Assembly: GCA_001544655.2 (NCBI GenBank)
Contig: FCOD02000014.1
Location: 1 to 64,000 of the forward strand
DNA length: 64,000 nucleotides
Reading direction: 5' to 3'
Origin: Caballeronia turbans
GTDB lineage: Bacteria > Pseudomonadota > Gammaproteobacteria > Burkholderiales > Burkholderiaceae
Positions 55,924 through 64,000 of the stretch are shown piece by piece. A program made the translations under genes and the position numbers. The notes under the pieces are model-generated. The model saw only the letters and a program-made list of their open reading frames with translations. It was not told where the DNA came from and ran no database searches. Positions within the stretch are counted from its first letter, which is position 1. Each line of letters opens with the position of its first letter.

Positions 55924-56916
55924 TCAGGAGGGACGGGGCGCAAATGTGCTGGGCACGCGGGCGAGCAGAGCTTTATTGAAGATGCCACCGAATTCGCGCA
56001 TAAACTCAACAATTTCGGCATCAGTAATCCGCTTTTTCAGAACTTTGCTGATCGACTTCTCGATCTCAGCACGGTACTTCCAGAGAAGCTCCGAATCTCT
56101 ACATTCGATCACCAGCCGATTTCGGCCTCTTCCTTTCCTAATGCGTACACGAGTGAAAGCCGACGGCCGGATATTTTCCGCGTTGAGCTCAGAGAGAATG
56201 TTCGCTGCCGTCCGGCCGCTCGCGTCGAACATTGACTCCACGCGGCGTGCCCGTACAAGCATCTCATCGAGCCCCAGTTCGTCCTTGAGCATGAGAAGTC
56301 GTTTCCCAACCGCGAACGTTAGGTCCTTCTCATAGAACAGATGACGAACTGCGTCGGGAAGCTCCCGAATCGAAACGGCAACGCTAACGTTCCGTCGTGA
56401 TACGCCGAGCGCCTTCGCACAGGCACTGAAACTTGCCCACTCTCCATTCGTCACCCCGAGGTGGTAGCGGTCGGAGATGTTTTTAGGCAGATCAAGCACG
56501 CGGGCCACGATCTTTACGGGGTCTTGCCCCGACCAGCGCAGCATTTTCTTGGAATTCAGTGCTTCGCCTTTAACAATCTTCAATACTGTTTTATTCGAAT
56601 GCTTTGCATTGGTCGCCCCGCTTTGCCGGATACGGCCGAGCACCGTTTTGATCCCATCATGAATGATTGTATGGCGAATCACTCGAACGGTGTGGCTGCT
56701 GATTCCAATGCGGTCATCGAATAGCTCGAGCACTTCATTGGGCAACTCCCGAAGCTGCAATGCCAATGACAAATCTCCCTGGCTCACGCGCAATGCGCTT
56801 AACGCGCCGAGTTGCGTCTTCCACTTCCCTTCGTTGAGTCCTTCTTGAAAATTCTGCGCAAGCAGTAAGCAACTGCGACGGCTTATCAAGCGATAAGGTC
56901 TTTTTGATGTTTTCAT
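55924..56916 (-). CDS. DNA-binding protein with two ParB-type HTH repeats
   Basis: 330 aa with AAGGAGA just before the ATG. Residues ~30-98 and ~158-226 are internal repeats. Both read G-x-W..., then AL-x-VS...S-x-A-(L/V), then RELP..V..LF, as in the helix-turn-helix domain of ParB/KorB proteins. No N-terminal ParB CTPase domain (GERR/R-box) and no ParA gene are visible. It could be a partition, replication or transcription factor of the mobile element. Candidate palindromic sites occur on both sides of the gene. Confidence 0.65.
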   Translation of the reverse strand: MKTSKRPYRLISRRSCLLLAQNFQEGLNEGKWKTQLGALSALRVSQGDLSLALQLRELPNEVLELFDDRIGISSHTVRVIRHTIIHDGIKTVLGRIRQSGATNAKHSNKTVLKIVKGEALNSKKMLRWSGQDPVKIVARVLDLPKNISDRYHLGVTNGEWASFSACAKALGVSRRNVSVAVSIRELPDAVRHLFYEKDLTFAVGKRLLMLKDELGLDEMLVRARRVESMFDASGRTAANILSELNAENIRPSAFTRVRIRKGRGRNRLVIECRDSELLWKYRAEIEKSISKVLKKRITDAEIVEFMREFGGIFNKALLARVPSTFAPRPS

Positions 56917-57001
56917 CTGGTCTCCTTTCGTTCAGCGTCTGGATGATCGCATACTTGCTGCTAAAGTGAGAGAGTTGTGAAGATGACGCCACAAACTTTT
57001 T

Positions 57002-57355
57002 TTAATCTGAGCGAAAGCCGTATAAAAAACACCCTCTTTTAACTTTTCTCTTTTCAAAATATTTACTAAGATCATCGAACAAGTGACTCGAGTGCATCGC
57101 AGTAAGATGATGGAAGCGGCGACGGATACCGCGTCCGCTACCAGACGCTGCGAAATTCGAGAGCAGCTTGTGCGTCAATGAAAGTTGCCGTAGAATCCGA
57201 CATTGATCCATGCACTGCGACTTCGACGACTGGACTTTCAAACGCAGGTCAGCAATTCGCTGCTTTCGCTGCCCAAACCCCTCCGCTGTTTTCGCTGTAA
57301 CCCCCTTCTCGATTTCACCGTTAGTCAGCCCGGCAGAAGTTCGTCCGGAGAGCAT
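57002..57355 (-). CDS. small hypothetical protein whose 5' end is tandemly repeated upstream
   Basis: 117 aa from ATG 57355. The N-terminus MLSGRTSAGLTNGEIEKG, then VTAKTAEGFGQRKQR, is repeated in the two 234-bp units upstream, where the frames end early in a DLA-stop. Only this copy continues into a unique ~80-residue basic C-terminus. No family recognised. It precedes the ParB-like gene by 85 bp on the same strand. Confidence 0.45.
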   Translation of the reverse strand: MLSGRTSAGLTNGEIEKGVTAKTAEGFGQRKQRIADLRLKVQSSKSQCMDQCRILRQLSLTHKLLSNFAASGSGRGIRRRFHHLTAMHSSHLFDDLSKYFEKRKVKRGCFLYGFRSD

Positions 57356-57936
57356 TGCTTTTTTCAGTGATGACACGCAGCTAACCCGTTGATTTTCATG
57401 TGAAAAAATATAAATATTGCGAAATCGACTGCGTGTAGCCAACGGCTCGTTTTTCGCTTACGCCAAGTCTTTCAAACGCAAGTCAGCAGTTTGCTGCTTT
57501 CGCTGCCAAAACCCCTCCGCTGTTTTCGCTGTAACCCCCTTCTCGATTTCACCGTTGGTCAGCCCGGCAGAAGTTCGTCCGGAGAGCATTGCTTTTTTCA
57601 GTGATGACACTCAGCTAACCCGTTGATTTTCATGTGAAAAAATAGAAATATTGCGAAATCGACTGCGTGTACCCAACGGCTCGTTTTTCGCTTACGCCAA
57701 GTCTTTCGAACGCAAGTCAGCAGTTTGCTGCTTTCGCTGCCAGAACCCCTCCGCTGTCTTCGCTGTAACCCCCTTCTCGATTTCACCGTTAGTCAGCCCG
57801 GCAGAAGTTCGTCCGGAGAGCATTGCTTTTTTCTCTGGCGACACGGAGCTAACCCACTGATTCTTATGTGAAAACTGCGAAATATTGCGAAATCGACTTC
57901 GTGCAGCCAACGGCTCGTTTTTCGCTTACGCCGAGT
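57235..57936. repeat. three tandem 234-bp repeats
   Basis: Units start at about 57235, 57469 and 57703, each exactly 234 bp and highly similar; the third is the most diverged near 57830-57880. 234 is a multiple of three. On the minus strand every unit encodes the same ~47-residue N-terminal peptide. The block lies directly upstream of the small gene and the ParB-like gene. Confidence 0.9.
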
Positions 57937-58017
57937 AGTACGGCGCAAGCGTCGGAACGAGGCGATGAAAAAATGCGCGTCTGTGCCGAAGTGCCAGAGC
58001 GACGCTCGCCCTATTTA

Positions 58018-58698
58018 TCAGGACCGGTGCGCGTCACGCTCGGCTTGTTCGACGGCGTGATCCCAACTCTGGCATCCTTTCCGTAGACGTGCATTGATCT
58101 CGTTGACGTCAAAGAAGGACCAGTTGACGGCACTGTAGCGATCGTAACTTTGCCGCAAGAACTGACTTAGTTCGTGCAGTTTGAAGATCGCGGTGGGAAC
58201 CCCAAGTTCGATCGCGCAAGCATCATGCGTGGCGATGGCGATCGCCTGCACTGGGCATTGCAAATCCGACAGTAGGGCGGAAAGAAAGTGAACGGCGGGT
58301 GCCGCACGCCAAAGAGGACATGGAAAGGTATGTGCTGCGCCCGACTCGCTCAGGACGATCATTTCGTTAGCCTTCTGCGAAGAGGAAATGATGCCAACCA
58401 CCGGGATGTGCGTAATCACAAAGACACCGAAGCGAGTGACGGCTACGCAGTCCACGTCGACGCCCTGCCCCGAAAATCCTTTGCTCGTGAGCACGAGCAT
58501 GTCTTCATGCAAAGCGTAACGGTTGACCAGCAACGGGGCGAGAATCGCTCGCAACTTCCGCGAAAACTCGGCGTAATCACGCCGGCGCTTCTTGAGCGCG
58601 GGCTCCTTCTCATAATCTTTGGGGTACCCGAGGTAAGCCTGGGTCGGGAAGAACGGGGTGATCTGCTCTTTAGCCCGTGCGCGGGTTTGATTTACCAT
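58018..58698 (-). CDS. NERD-like domain protein, copy 2
   Basis: 226 aa from ATG 58698, which has GGAG eight bases upstream. The core VDCVAVTRFGVFVITHIPVV, then MIVLSESGAA and LWRAAPAVHFLSALLSDLQC, aligns along ~100 residues with the protein at 53.7-54.4 kb. It keeps the first NERD aspartate (VDC) but again lacks the E-x-K. The N-terminus is basic and helical. Function unknown; two diverged copies in one island suggest separate roles or an ancient duplication. Confidence 0.65.
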   Translation of the reverse strand: MVNQTRARAKEQITPFFPTQAYLGYPKDYEKEPALKKRRRDYAEFSRKLRAILAPLLVNRYALHEDMLVLTSKGFSGQGVDVDCVAVTRFGVFVITHIPVVGIISSSQKANEMIVLSESGAAHTFPCPLWRAAPAVHFLSALLSDLQCPVQAIAIATHDACAIELGVPTAIFKLHELSQFLRQSYDRYSAVNWSFFDVNEINARLRKGCQSWDHAVEQAERDAHRS

Positions 58699-59140
58699 TG
58701 ATTGAAGCTCCGTTGTATTTAGCGAATCGTTCAGCCAGCTCTTGGTCGTTGAGGTGCCCAAAAACAATCGTAGGGTCGATTGCGAGCATTGAGAGCATGG
58801 AATGACGCCGAATTCGATAGCTCTTTCGTCGCAGACAGCGAACGGTGCCGCGCGCGGCGCTCGATGAGCCCAAGCCGCTGCCCCAAACTTTTTAATGTGC
58901 TAATGCGGCCGGCGTCGTTTCGCGCGACTGCTTCGATATTGCGAGCGAGTTCCACTAGCCATGCGCCAACGCCACCGGCGTCTGCGTGCAGCACCCGCGT
59001 GTGTCAAGGATAGTTTCGATCGAACTTCCGCGTGGAATTGTGATGCTGACTCTGGTTCCCGCGAGCGGCTGCTCATAACTGCGTTGCCAGGCAAGACAAA
59101 CGCGGCCTATATCGGCGCGCAGAGCGGCACGGACAACCAT
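58670..59140 (-). pseudogene. probable frameshifted accessory gene
   Basis: Three pieces that look like protein lie in alternating frames. MVVRAALRADIGRVCLAWQ to TILDTR is in the first frame, VLHADAGGVGAWLVELARN to SATKELS is in the second, and MLSMLAIDPTIVFGHLNDQ to the stop at 58670 is back in the first. Two single-base indels would join them into one ~165-residue protein that overlaps the NERD-like start by 29 bp, as an operon would. The family is unknown. Confidence 0.35.
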
Positions 59141-60165
59141 GTCGGCAGATCGCCCATTTGAAGCGCTGCCGTCGGATGGCTTTAACCGCTAGAGAAGAAG
59201 CCACATGTTGAAAAGCGATGCGTTTTCGTACCTCTTTTCGCCGATCCACAAATATCATGATATTTCCTAGCGAGCGGCGGTGAACCGACGCACTCAATCA
59301 TGTCTCTGAAAAGTGCCTACGCTGCCTTAACGGCAAACAGCGTACAACGCACTTTCAAGAGCGAAGGTCGAGCCGCTGTCCGCCGCCTCGGCTCAGGAAC
59401 CGAGGGATTCACAAGATGATTCAAGTTAGACGCGAGGGCCATGTGTTTGACGCTCAGTACGAGGTACCGGCTCAGCGAGGAAGCAAAAGTTACAGCACCG
59501 GGTGGAGGTTGTCCCGATAGCAACCAGGCCGTGCAGCGCCCCTTGGTGAAAGGATTATGAAAGACGCATGAGGAAAAGCTAGCAGAAAAACGCCGTCATT
59601 CTGCGATATGAGCGCTATCCGGATAGCGTTGGTCGCCGAGATGAGCAGGCCGAGGGTGTCCACGATTCGCAAGCTCAACATCGAAAACCGTTGTGTCCAT
59701 CCAGTAGATAGACGTCAAGGCGACGCGCGAGGCGCAGCATGGAGTCGCTGCTGTTCAGCCACATGCAACATTCGTTGTTCGGTGTAGCCGATCCCGACAA
59801 GAGATCTCCGCGCGACGGTTCTCCCATGTGAGAGCGAGCGCGACAATACTGCAGACAGGCTGGAACGAAACCAACAAGGAAACGGCACCGTCATTCGGTT
59901 ACGGGATCGTTCTGCGCGCTGACTCACGCAGGGCACAGCAGATCGAGAGAAAGAAGTGTGCCTTGGCGGGCTTTGGGAAGCGGTGCAGTCCATCGTGACC
60001 GCTTGGACTTCTGCGGACCGAATGAGCGTCTCGCCCGCGTGAGCGCTCGCATGAGGAAGGGATCGCCTACAGACGATGACCGTGCATACGGCCGGGCGCC
60101 GATCAATCTCGGTCGACGCCCATCTCAGTAATCATGCGGCCGAGATCATTGTCGCTAGATTCATG
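59141..60165. other. 1.0-kb region without a supported gene
   Basis: No family was recognised on either strand. It holds the second copy of the 16-bp palindrome (59613-59628). The flanking ~20 bp on one side resemble those of the first copy when inverted (AATGACG a short way from the palindrome). Confidence 0.4.
59613..59628. promoter_or_regulatory. 16-bp perfect palindrome, copy 2 (candidate ParB-type site)
   Basis: Identical to CGCTATCCGGATAGCG at 55759-55774, in inverted flank context, 2.7 kb from the start of the ParB-like gene. See the matching entry. Confidence 0.55.
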
Positions 60166-61458
60166 TTAGCTCGACCGATCGTCAAGCAGCGACAACTGCC
60201 CAGGCACCGGATTGTCACAGCACGCGTTAGCAGGTTCGTTCATAGACGGGTCGTCAAGAAACGCTCCGATTGGCCGCGGATTTGCGGCAGCGGAATCCCC
60301 ACATGAAGAATCTTGCGACGGTCCGCGCTTGGCAAGGATGCGGTAAAGCGCTTGCCTCGATATCTTTAAGTTTTTCGCGGCTTCAGATTTCACGCCGTTC
60401 GCAGCAGTGAGGGCGGCGATCACCTGTTCGGGCGTGATCGCGGGTCGCGATAGGCGCTCGGCCGTGGCAAACGTCGAAATATACGCCGTCGCCTTCCCAG
60501 CAAGACTATGTCCTGCGGCTTCGACTAGCTGTTGCATGGCCCTTTGATGAAGTTCCGGGTCGGGCCGGTAGTCAGCCTTCTTGATGGGCGCCGGTACGCC
60601 GGTGATTTGCTCGTACATCCTCTGAAGGTACGCGTGGCGCAGGCCATGTACGGTGACACCTAATCCGGCGCGGCTGATGCCCTCCTTCTGCAAAACATGA
60701 TAGAAATGGCGATACCATTTCTTGAGCGACCAAGGCTCGGGGATCATCGACCCGGTGCGTGGGTTGGCGAGCCTGGCTGCACGGATAAGGACGTCGTACT
60801 GCCATTCGGCATCGATGGGCACAAGTCGGGGCCTGCCGCCCTTGGTGCCGTCAATCACATGGAGGTGGCCTGAAACGCGCAGACACTGCAGAGGACGCAG
60901 GAGCATGCTTTCCTGCGCGCGCAGCCCAAAGGTCGCCTGCAACTCGACTTGAATCGCGACCCAGCGATCGCGTTCGCAAAGTCGTGCGATGACGTCATTG
61001 ACGTCGACGTTGGCCGCTTCCCACGATTTATCTTCCTGCGCCACATAGTAACGGCGATATCCGTCGGGGCGCTTGATGTAGTCATCGACGGTCCCCACGA
61101 GTTGATGCTTTTTCATCCACGCTGCAAGCGTGCGCCAGTAGGTGAGCTTGTTCTCGACCGTACCCGGCGCTTGTTCCTTCTCGGTGACCCAAAGTTTGAC
61201 CAGATAGGCGATGTGTTTTTCAGAGAGGTTCCACGGCGACTGAAGCGCAAATCCGCCCTTTCGTAGTTCGCGAAAACCCGCGATGAGATGTCGCACGCGG
61301 TACGTCTGGGTCTTGATGGAAATCGCGTTGGAGGTCACGCGGGTCTTGCCGTGTGCTTTGGTTAGGTTGTGTTGAAAGAGTTCGGTGAGTTCTTTCGTGA
61401 GCCGCTGTGGCAGCCCGGCGTTGTCCAACAGTGCCGAAAAGTTGAGTTGGATTTTCAC
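60166..61458 (-). CDS. tyrosine recombinase with C-terminal Fis-like HTH
   Basis: 430 aa. The catalytic set is Arg180 (FGLRAQES), Lys206 (GTKGGRPR), His271 and Arg274 (HGLRHAY), His317 (AGHS) and Tyr326 (TAYIST). The N-terminal ~150 residues form the core-binding domain. Residues 341-378 (ITPEQVIAALTAANGV, SRQALYRILAKRG) form a Fis/HTH_8-type helix-turn-helix, followed by a disordered tail. It is probably the integrase of the mobile island. The fused HTH may help bind attachment sites or regulate its own gene. Confidence 0.88.
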   Translation of the reverse strand: MKIQLNFSALLDNAGLPQRLTKELTELFQHNLTKAHGKTRVTSNAISIKTQTYRVRHLIAGFRELRKGGFALQSPWNLSEKHIAYLVKLWVTEKEQAPGTVENKLTYWRTLAAWMKKHQLVGTVDDYIKRPDGYRRYYVAQEDKSWEAANVDVNDVIARLCERDRWVAIQVELQATFGLRAQESMLLRPLQCLRVSGHLHVIDGTKGGRPRLVPIDAEWQYDVLIRAARLANPRTGSMIPEPWSLKKWYRHFYHVLQKEGISRAGLGVTVHGLRHAYLQRMYEQITGVPAPIKKADYRPDPELHQRAMQQLVEAAGHSLAGKATAYISTFATAERLSRPAITPEQVIAALTAANGVKSEAAKNLKISRQALYRILAKRGPSQDSSCGDSAAANPRPIGAFLDDPSMNEPANACCDNPVPGQLSLLDDRSS

Positions 61459-62179
61459 AGCTGTCGCATGAAAAGCGACGTTCTCACCTATCAGAAGAAC
61501 GTCCCGGGGTGGTTGGAATACTGCACGCTTTGCTTTCCGGGATCTTAGAGATCAGATTTTCGATTCACCCGGCGCAGGGAAGCACTGCGGCCTGATGATC
61601 CCGCTACGGACGAATCCGCAGCACGGCTACTTGACCGCAGGCACAAGCCCGTCGAGCCAAGCAATTCTTGTTGCGCATTTTGTTTTCGGCTGCGCGGGCC
61701 GACGGAAAGAGATGAAGAAATCCGCACCGAGGGTGCAAGTGATTTCCCGTCTCAAGAGCTTGCTCATCACGGTCGCCTCGATGTGGGACCGCGTGAGTCA
61801 GGCTTGGCGTGATTGCCGGAGACGATAGGAAAGTAGACGTTCACACTGTCCGTGCGAGGTTGTTCTCAGTCGATGAGGTTCTGCGTTTTGCTGGAAAGGC
61901 TAGCGTTCGTGCGGTTCTGATAGGACTCAGTTTCCGCAAGACACGGCCAGCTTAATGGGCAGCGACGCTGCCGTTGAGGAAGATTGCGCTCATTGAGCGC
62001 GAGGCTTGGTACAAATGGAGTGCGCTGCACTCGGGTCGATGCGTCGATGACGCGGATAGGTGAATAGATGTTAAACCTTTCGATGCGCAGCGGTCGGCGG
62101 AAAGCTCGCGATTTTGATGTGCCTTTCTGCTAACCCCTTTCAACACCCATGCAGATGGAGCATTAGCGCGCTCACGAAG
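61459..62179. other. 721-bp region without a supported gene
   Basis: Presumed promoter region of the recombinase gene and possible attachment site. No tRNA gene or direct repeat was recognised by eye. Confidence 0.4.
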
Positions 62180-62995
62180 AATTGAACCTCGAGCTCTTCG
62201 CGACGATCGGCGGCCTAGGGCTCACCGGCCTTATCCTGTGGGCCGAGTTCGCGCTGATGCCGATCTGCACGAGCCTCATCGACGTTACGAGCATCCGTTT
62301 CGGCAAGCTCGAAGAGTTCTTCGATCTCTCCGCGGAATACGACGCGAAGCACGAGTACCGCGTCGCGTGGGTCGATTTCGCGAGCCGCGGATCCGCGCTC
62401 GGACGCGGCATCTTCATGGCGGGCGATCACCCGATTCACGGCTCGCTGGATGTCGAGGAACGGCCCAAGGGCCCCGCGTCCTTCACGCCGCCCGTCGCGC
62501 TCATCAGCGGCCTCACGCTGCGCGCGTTCAACGAGCTGTAATATCGCCGCCAGAGGAAGCCGATCGAAAATCCGCGCGTTAGCTACGACGGCTATTTCTA
62601 TCCGCTCGACAGCCTGCTCGAATGAAACCGCATCTACGGCCGTCGGGGTTCATCAGTATCAATGCGGCGAGCGCGCGCGACGCGATGCGCGCGATCCTCG
62701 TTCGGATTTCGTCGAGCGGCACGGGTTCGTTTCCCGCAGTGCTCAAGCGCTGCGGGGACACTGCCTCGCGCGGGCTGCTGTCGTTTCCTACCGAAGGCGC
62801 GTCGCTCGCGCTCGGATTTCCCCCAGCACGAAATACGCAATTCGCAACTCTTCGCCGCGCCCGACACGAGCATGGGCGAAGCCGGCAGATGCGTCTATCC
62901 CGCCAAGGACGCGCACATGTCGGGCGCCGATTTCGCTTCGCGATCCGGCCTTGCTGTCGCATTCCGCGTTTTGCGTTCAAGCGCGCGTCGCTTAG
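62180..62995 (+). pseudogene. decayed DprE1-like gene fused to the last codons of the DprE2-like gene
   Basis: The first ~360 bp match the intact oxidase closely (IGGLGLTGLILWAEF, RFGKLEEFFDLSAEYDAKHE). A tyrosine codon is then TAA at 62538-62540, another stop follows near 62624, and frames shift. Near 62940-62995 the sequence jumps from the oxidase 3' end (RDPALLSH-like) straight to the reductase C-terminus IPRFAFKRASL. About 730 bp, almost the whole reductase gene, is therefore deleted. The 5' third of the oxidase is also missing. Confidence 0.88.
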
Positions 62996-63390
62996 GCGAA
63001 GGTGCGGAAGACGTAGCGCTTGTCGAGCCGGTATTTGATTATGTAACCGATCGCCAGGCCGATGCATCCGCCGATGTAGCGCGCTTCGGCCGTTCCGAAG
63101 ATCGCGTTGAAGCCGAATTCCACGCCCCAGAAGATCGCGGTCGTGACGACGCCCATCGTCACGTAGAGCGTGAACATGGTGGCGTCGTGGCGTGGGTTCT
63201 CGGCTTTGAAGCGGAAGATCCCCTTCTTGACGAGCACGTATTTCACGACAAGGCCGACGCCCGTGCCGACGAGCACCGACATCAGGATGTGGAACGGGCT
63301 GGTGTAGAGGCGCGTCGTAAGGTCCTGCGCGCCGATGTTGGCCAGCGTCGCGTTGGAGGCGAAGAAGGTCTAGAGCAACGCGAGTTGCAT
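62992..63390 (-). pseudogene. gtrA-like gene with one nonsense codon
   Basis: Exactly 399 bp, as long as the intact gene at 33.8-34.2 kb and collinear with it. Codon 7 is TAG (63370-63372) where the intact gene has TAC. The rest is open to the normal end (KYRLDKRYVFRTFA). An internal ATG at 63282 could give a 96-residue product lacking the first helix, but that is unlikely to work. It converges with the oxidase/reductase remnant as in the intact locus. Confidence 0.85.
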
Positions 63391-63520
63391 CTGTCTGCAT
63401 CCGGACGGTTCGGCGTATTGGAGTTCAAATGCGCTTGGTTCGTCGAAGCCGGCTGAACCCACCGCAAAGGTAGTTTGGCGCAGCCGGCATTCGACGTTCG
63501 ACCCCGGCCCCTCTTTACCT

Positions 63521-64000
63521 TCAGCGCCTGAACCAGGACGACGTTACATTCTTCTTTCTAGTTGAAGGTCCGTCTTTCGCATCGTTCAGAGGAAAATTAT
63601 CGTGCTTCCTCGAGCCGCCAGTTTTTTCCAGATAATTTGCAAATCGCAGCTCGAAGCGCATTTGTTCGTTTTTCCATTCATCCAGTTTTTGTTCCGAGAA
63701 TTCCGAAACGTTGGAATCATGGAGTAAAGTCAACTCATTTGCTACGATACAGTTGAATCCGGCCAGAAATGCTCTGAACGTAAAGTCAATATCATACGTG
63801 TGGAAGCCTCGCAACCGCGCTTCATCGAATCCTCTCAGCACGTCATGCACTTTTCTGGTGCACGCGATGAAAAGTCCGTCCAAAGCCTGAATGCCCGCGA
63901 CATGCCGCCTCGAAGAACGACCGAATAACTCGAGACGATATTCGCCCTGCCTGCCCGGATCCGGAGCCACGACAGCGCCCATATTATATGGCTCGCCGGC
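63521..64000 (-). CDS. glycosyltransferase family 2 C-terminal part (cut by window edge)
   Basis: At least 159 residues; the frame runs open to the end of the window, so the 5' part lies beyond. FIACTRKVHDVLRGFDEARL, then GFHTYDIDFTFRAFLAGFNC and LTLLHDSNVSEF, match the C-terminal half of GT2 enzymes of the Glyco_tranf_2_5 type (D-x-D-F region and late histidine). It probably belongs to the next surface-polysaccharide locus. The ATG at 63982 is more likely an internal methionine. Confidence 0.75.
   Translation of the reverse strand, partial: AGEPYNMGAVVAPDPGRQGEYRLELFGRSSRRHVAGIQALDGLFIACTRKVHDVLRGFDEARLRGFHTYDIDFTFRAFLAGFNCIVANELTLLHDSNVSEFSEQKLDEWKNEQMRFELRFANYLEKTGGSRKHDNFPLNDAKDGPSTRKKNVTSSWFRR

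Overview
The window looks like a chromosomal segment from a Burkholderiaceae bacterium of the Burkholderia / Paraburkholderia / Caballeronia type. The genes are GC-rich with strong G/C third positions. A double-hairpin intergenic repeat common in that group lies at about 183-254. The gene set resembles known Burkholderia exopolysaccharide (cepacian, bce) and O-antigen (wbi) loci. All assignments come from reading the sequence and motif memory; no database search was run.

Layout. (1) 0.3-23 kb is an exopolysaccharide locus. It holds a phosphomannomutase, a flippase, two glycosyltransferases, galE, a MraY/WecA-type sugar-phosphate transferase, a polymerase-like membrane protein, and a minus-strand operon manC > wcaJ-like > wza > wzc. 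Two paralogous DJ-1/AraC-type regulators flank a GDP-mannose mannosyl hydrolase, followed by a PAP2 phosphatase and a LysR regulator. (2) 24-30 kb is a minus-strand O-antigen set resembling wbiF-G-H-I: rhamnosyltransferase-like GT2, epimerase, WecA-like transferase, WbpM-like dehydratase, then a GT9-like protein. (3) 30.3-35.5 kb is a polyprenyl-phosphoryl-arabinose (DPA) type module: a HAD-UbiA fusion, a DprE1-like oxidase, a DprE2-like reductase and a convergent GtrA-like protein, followed by an O-antigen ligase-like protein. Decayed copies of its 3' end lie at 35.9-36.4 kb and 62.2-63.4 kb.

(4) 36-40 kb is gene-poor and holds a mercuric-reductase-like gene missing its N-terminal FAD and redox-cysteine region. 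(5) 40-47.8 kb is an intact nutrient-uptake locus: FAD-linked dehydrogenase, 2-oxoglutarate/Fe(II)-type oxygenase, polar amino-acid ABC transporter, HisC-like aminotransferase and GntR/HutC-type regulator. Two GTATATAC palindromes lie in the divergent promoter region. (6) 48-62 kb is an accessory island of lower coding density. It has an IS110 transposase, a zinc-motif gene split by an in-frame amber codon, two NERD-like paralogues, and a protein with two ParB-type helix-turn-helix repeats. A triple 234-bp tandem repeat and two copies of a 16-bp perfect palindrome lie around that gene, and a tyrosine recombinase carries a Fis-like C-terminal helix-turn-helix. It reads as a decaying plasmid- or ICE-derived segment. 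(7) The right edge enters another glycosyltransferase gene.

Regions 1-3 make and export cell-surface glycans on lipid carriers. Three different glycan-initiating transferases imply at least two separate lipid-linked polymers, and region 3 would supply a polyprenyl-linked pentofuranose donor. Region 6 is the least explained part.
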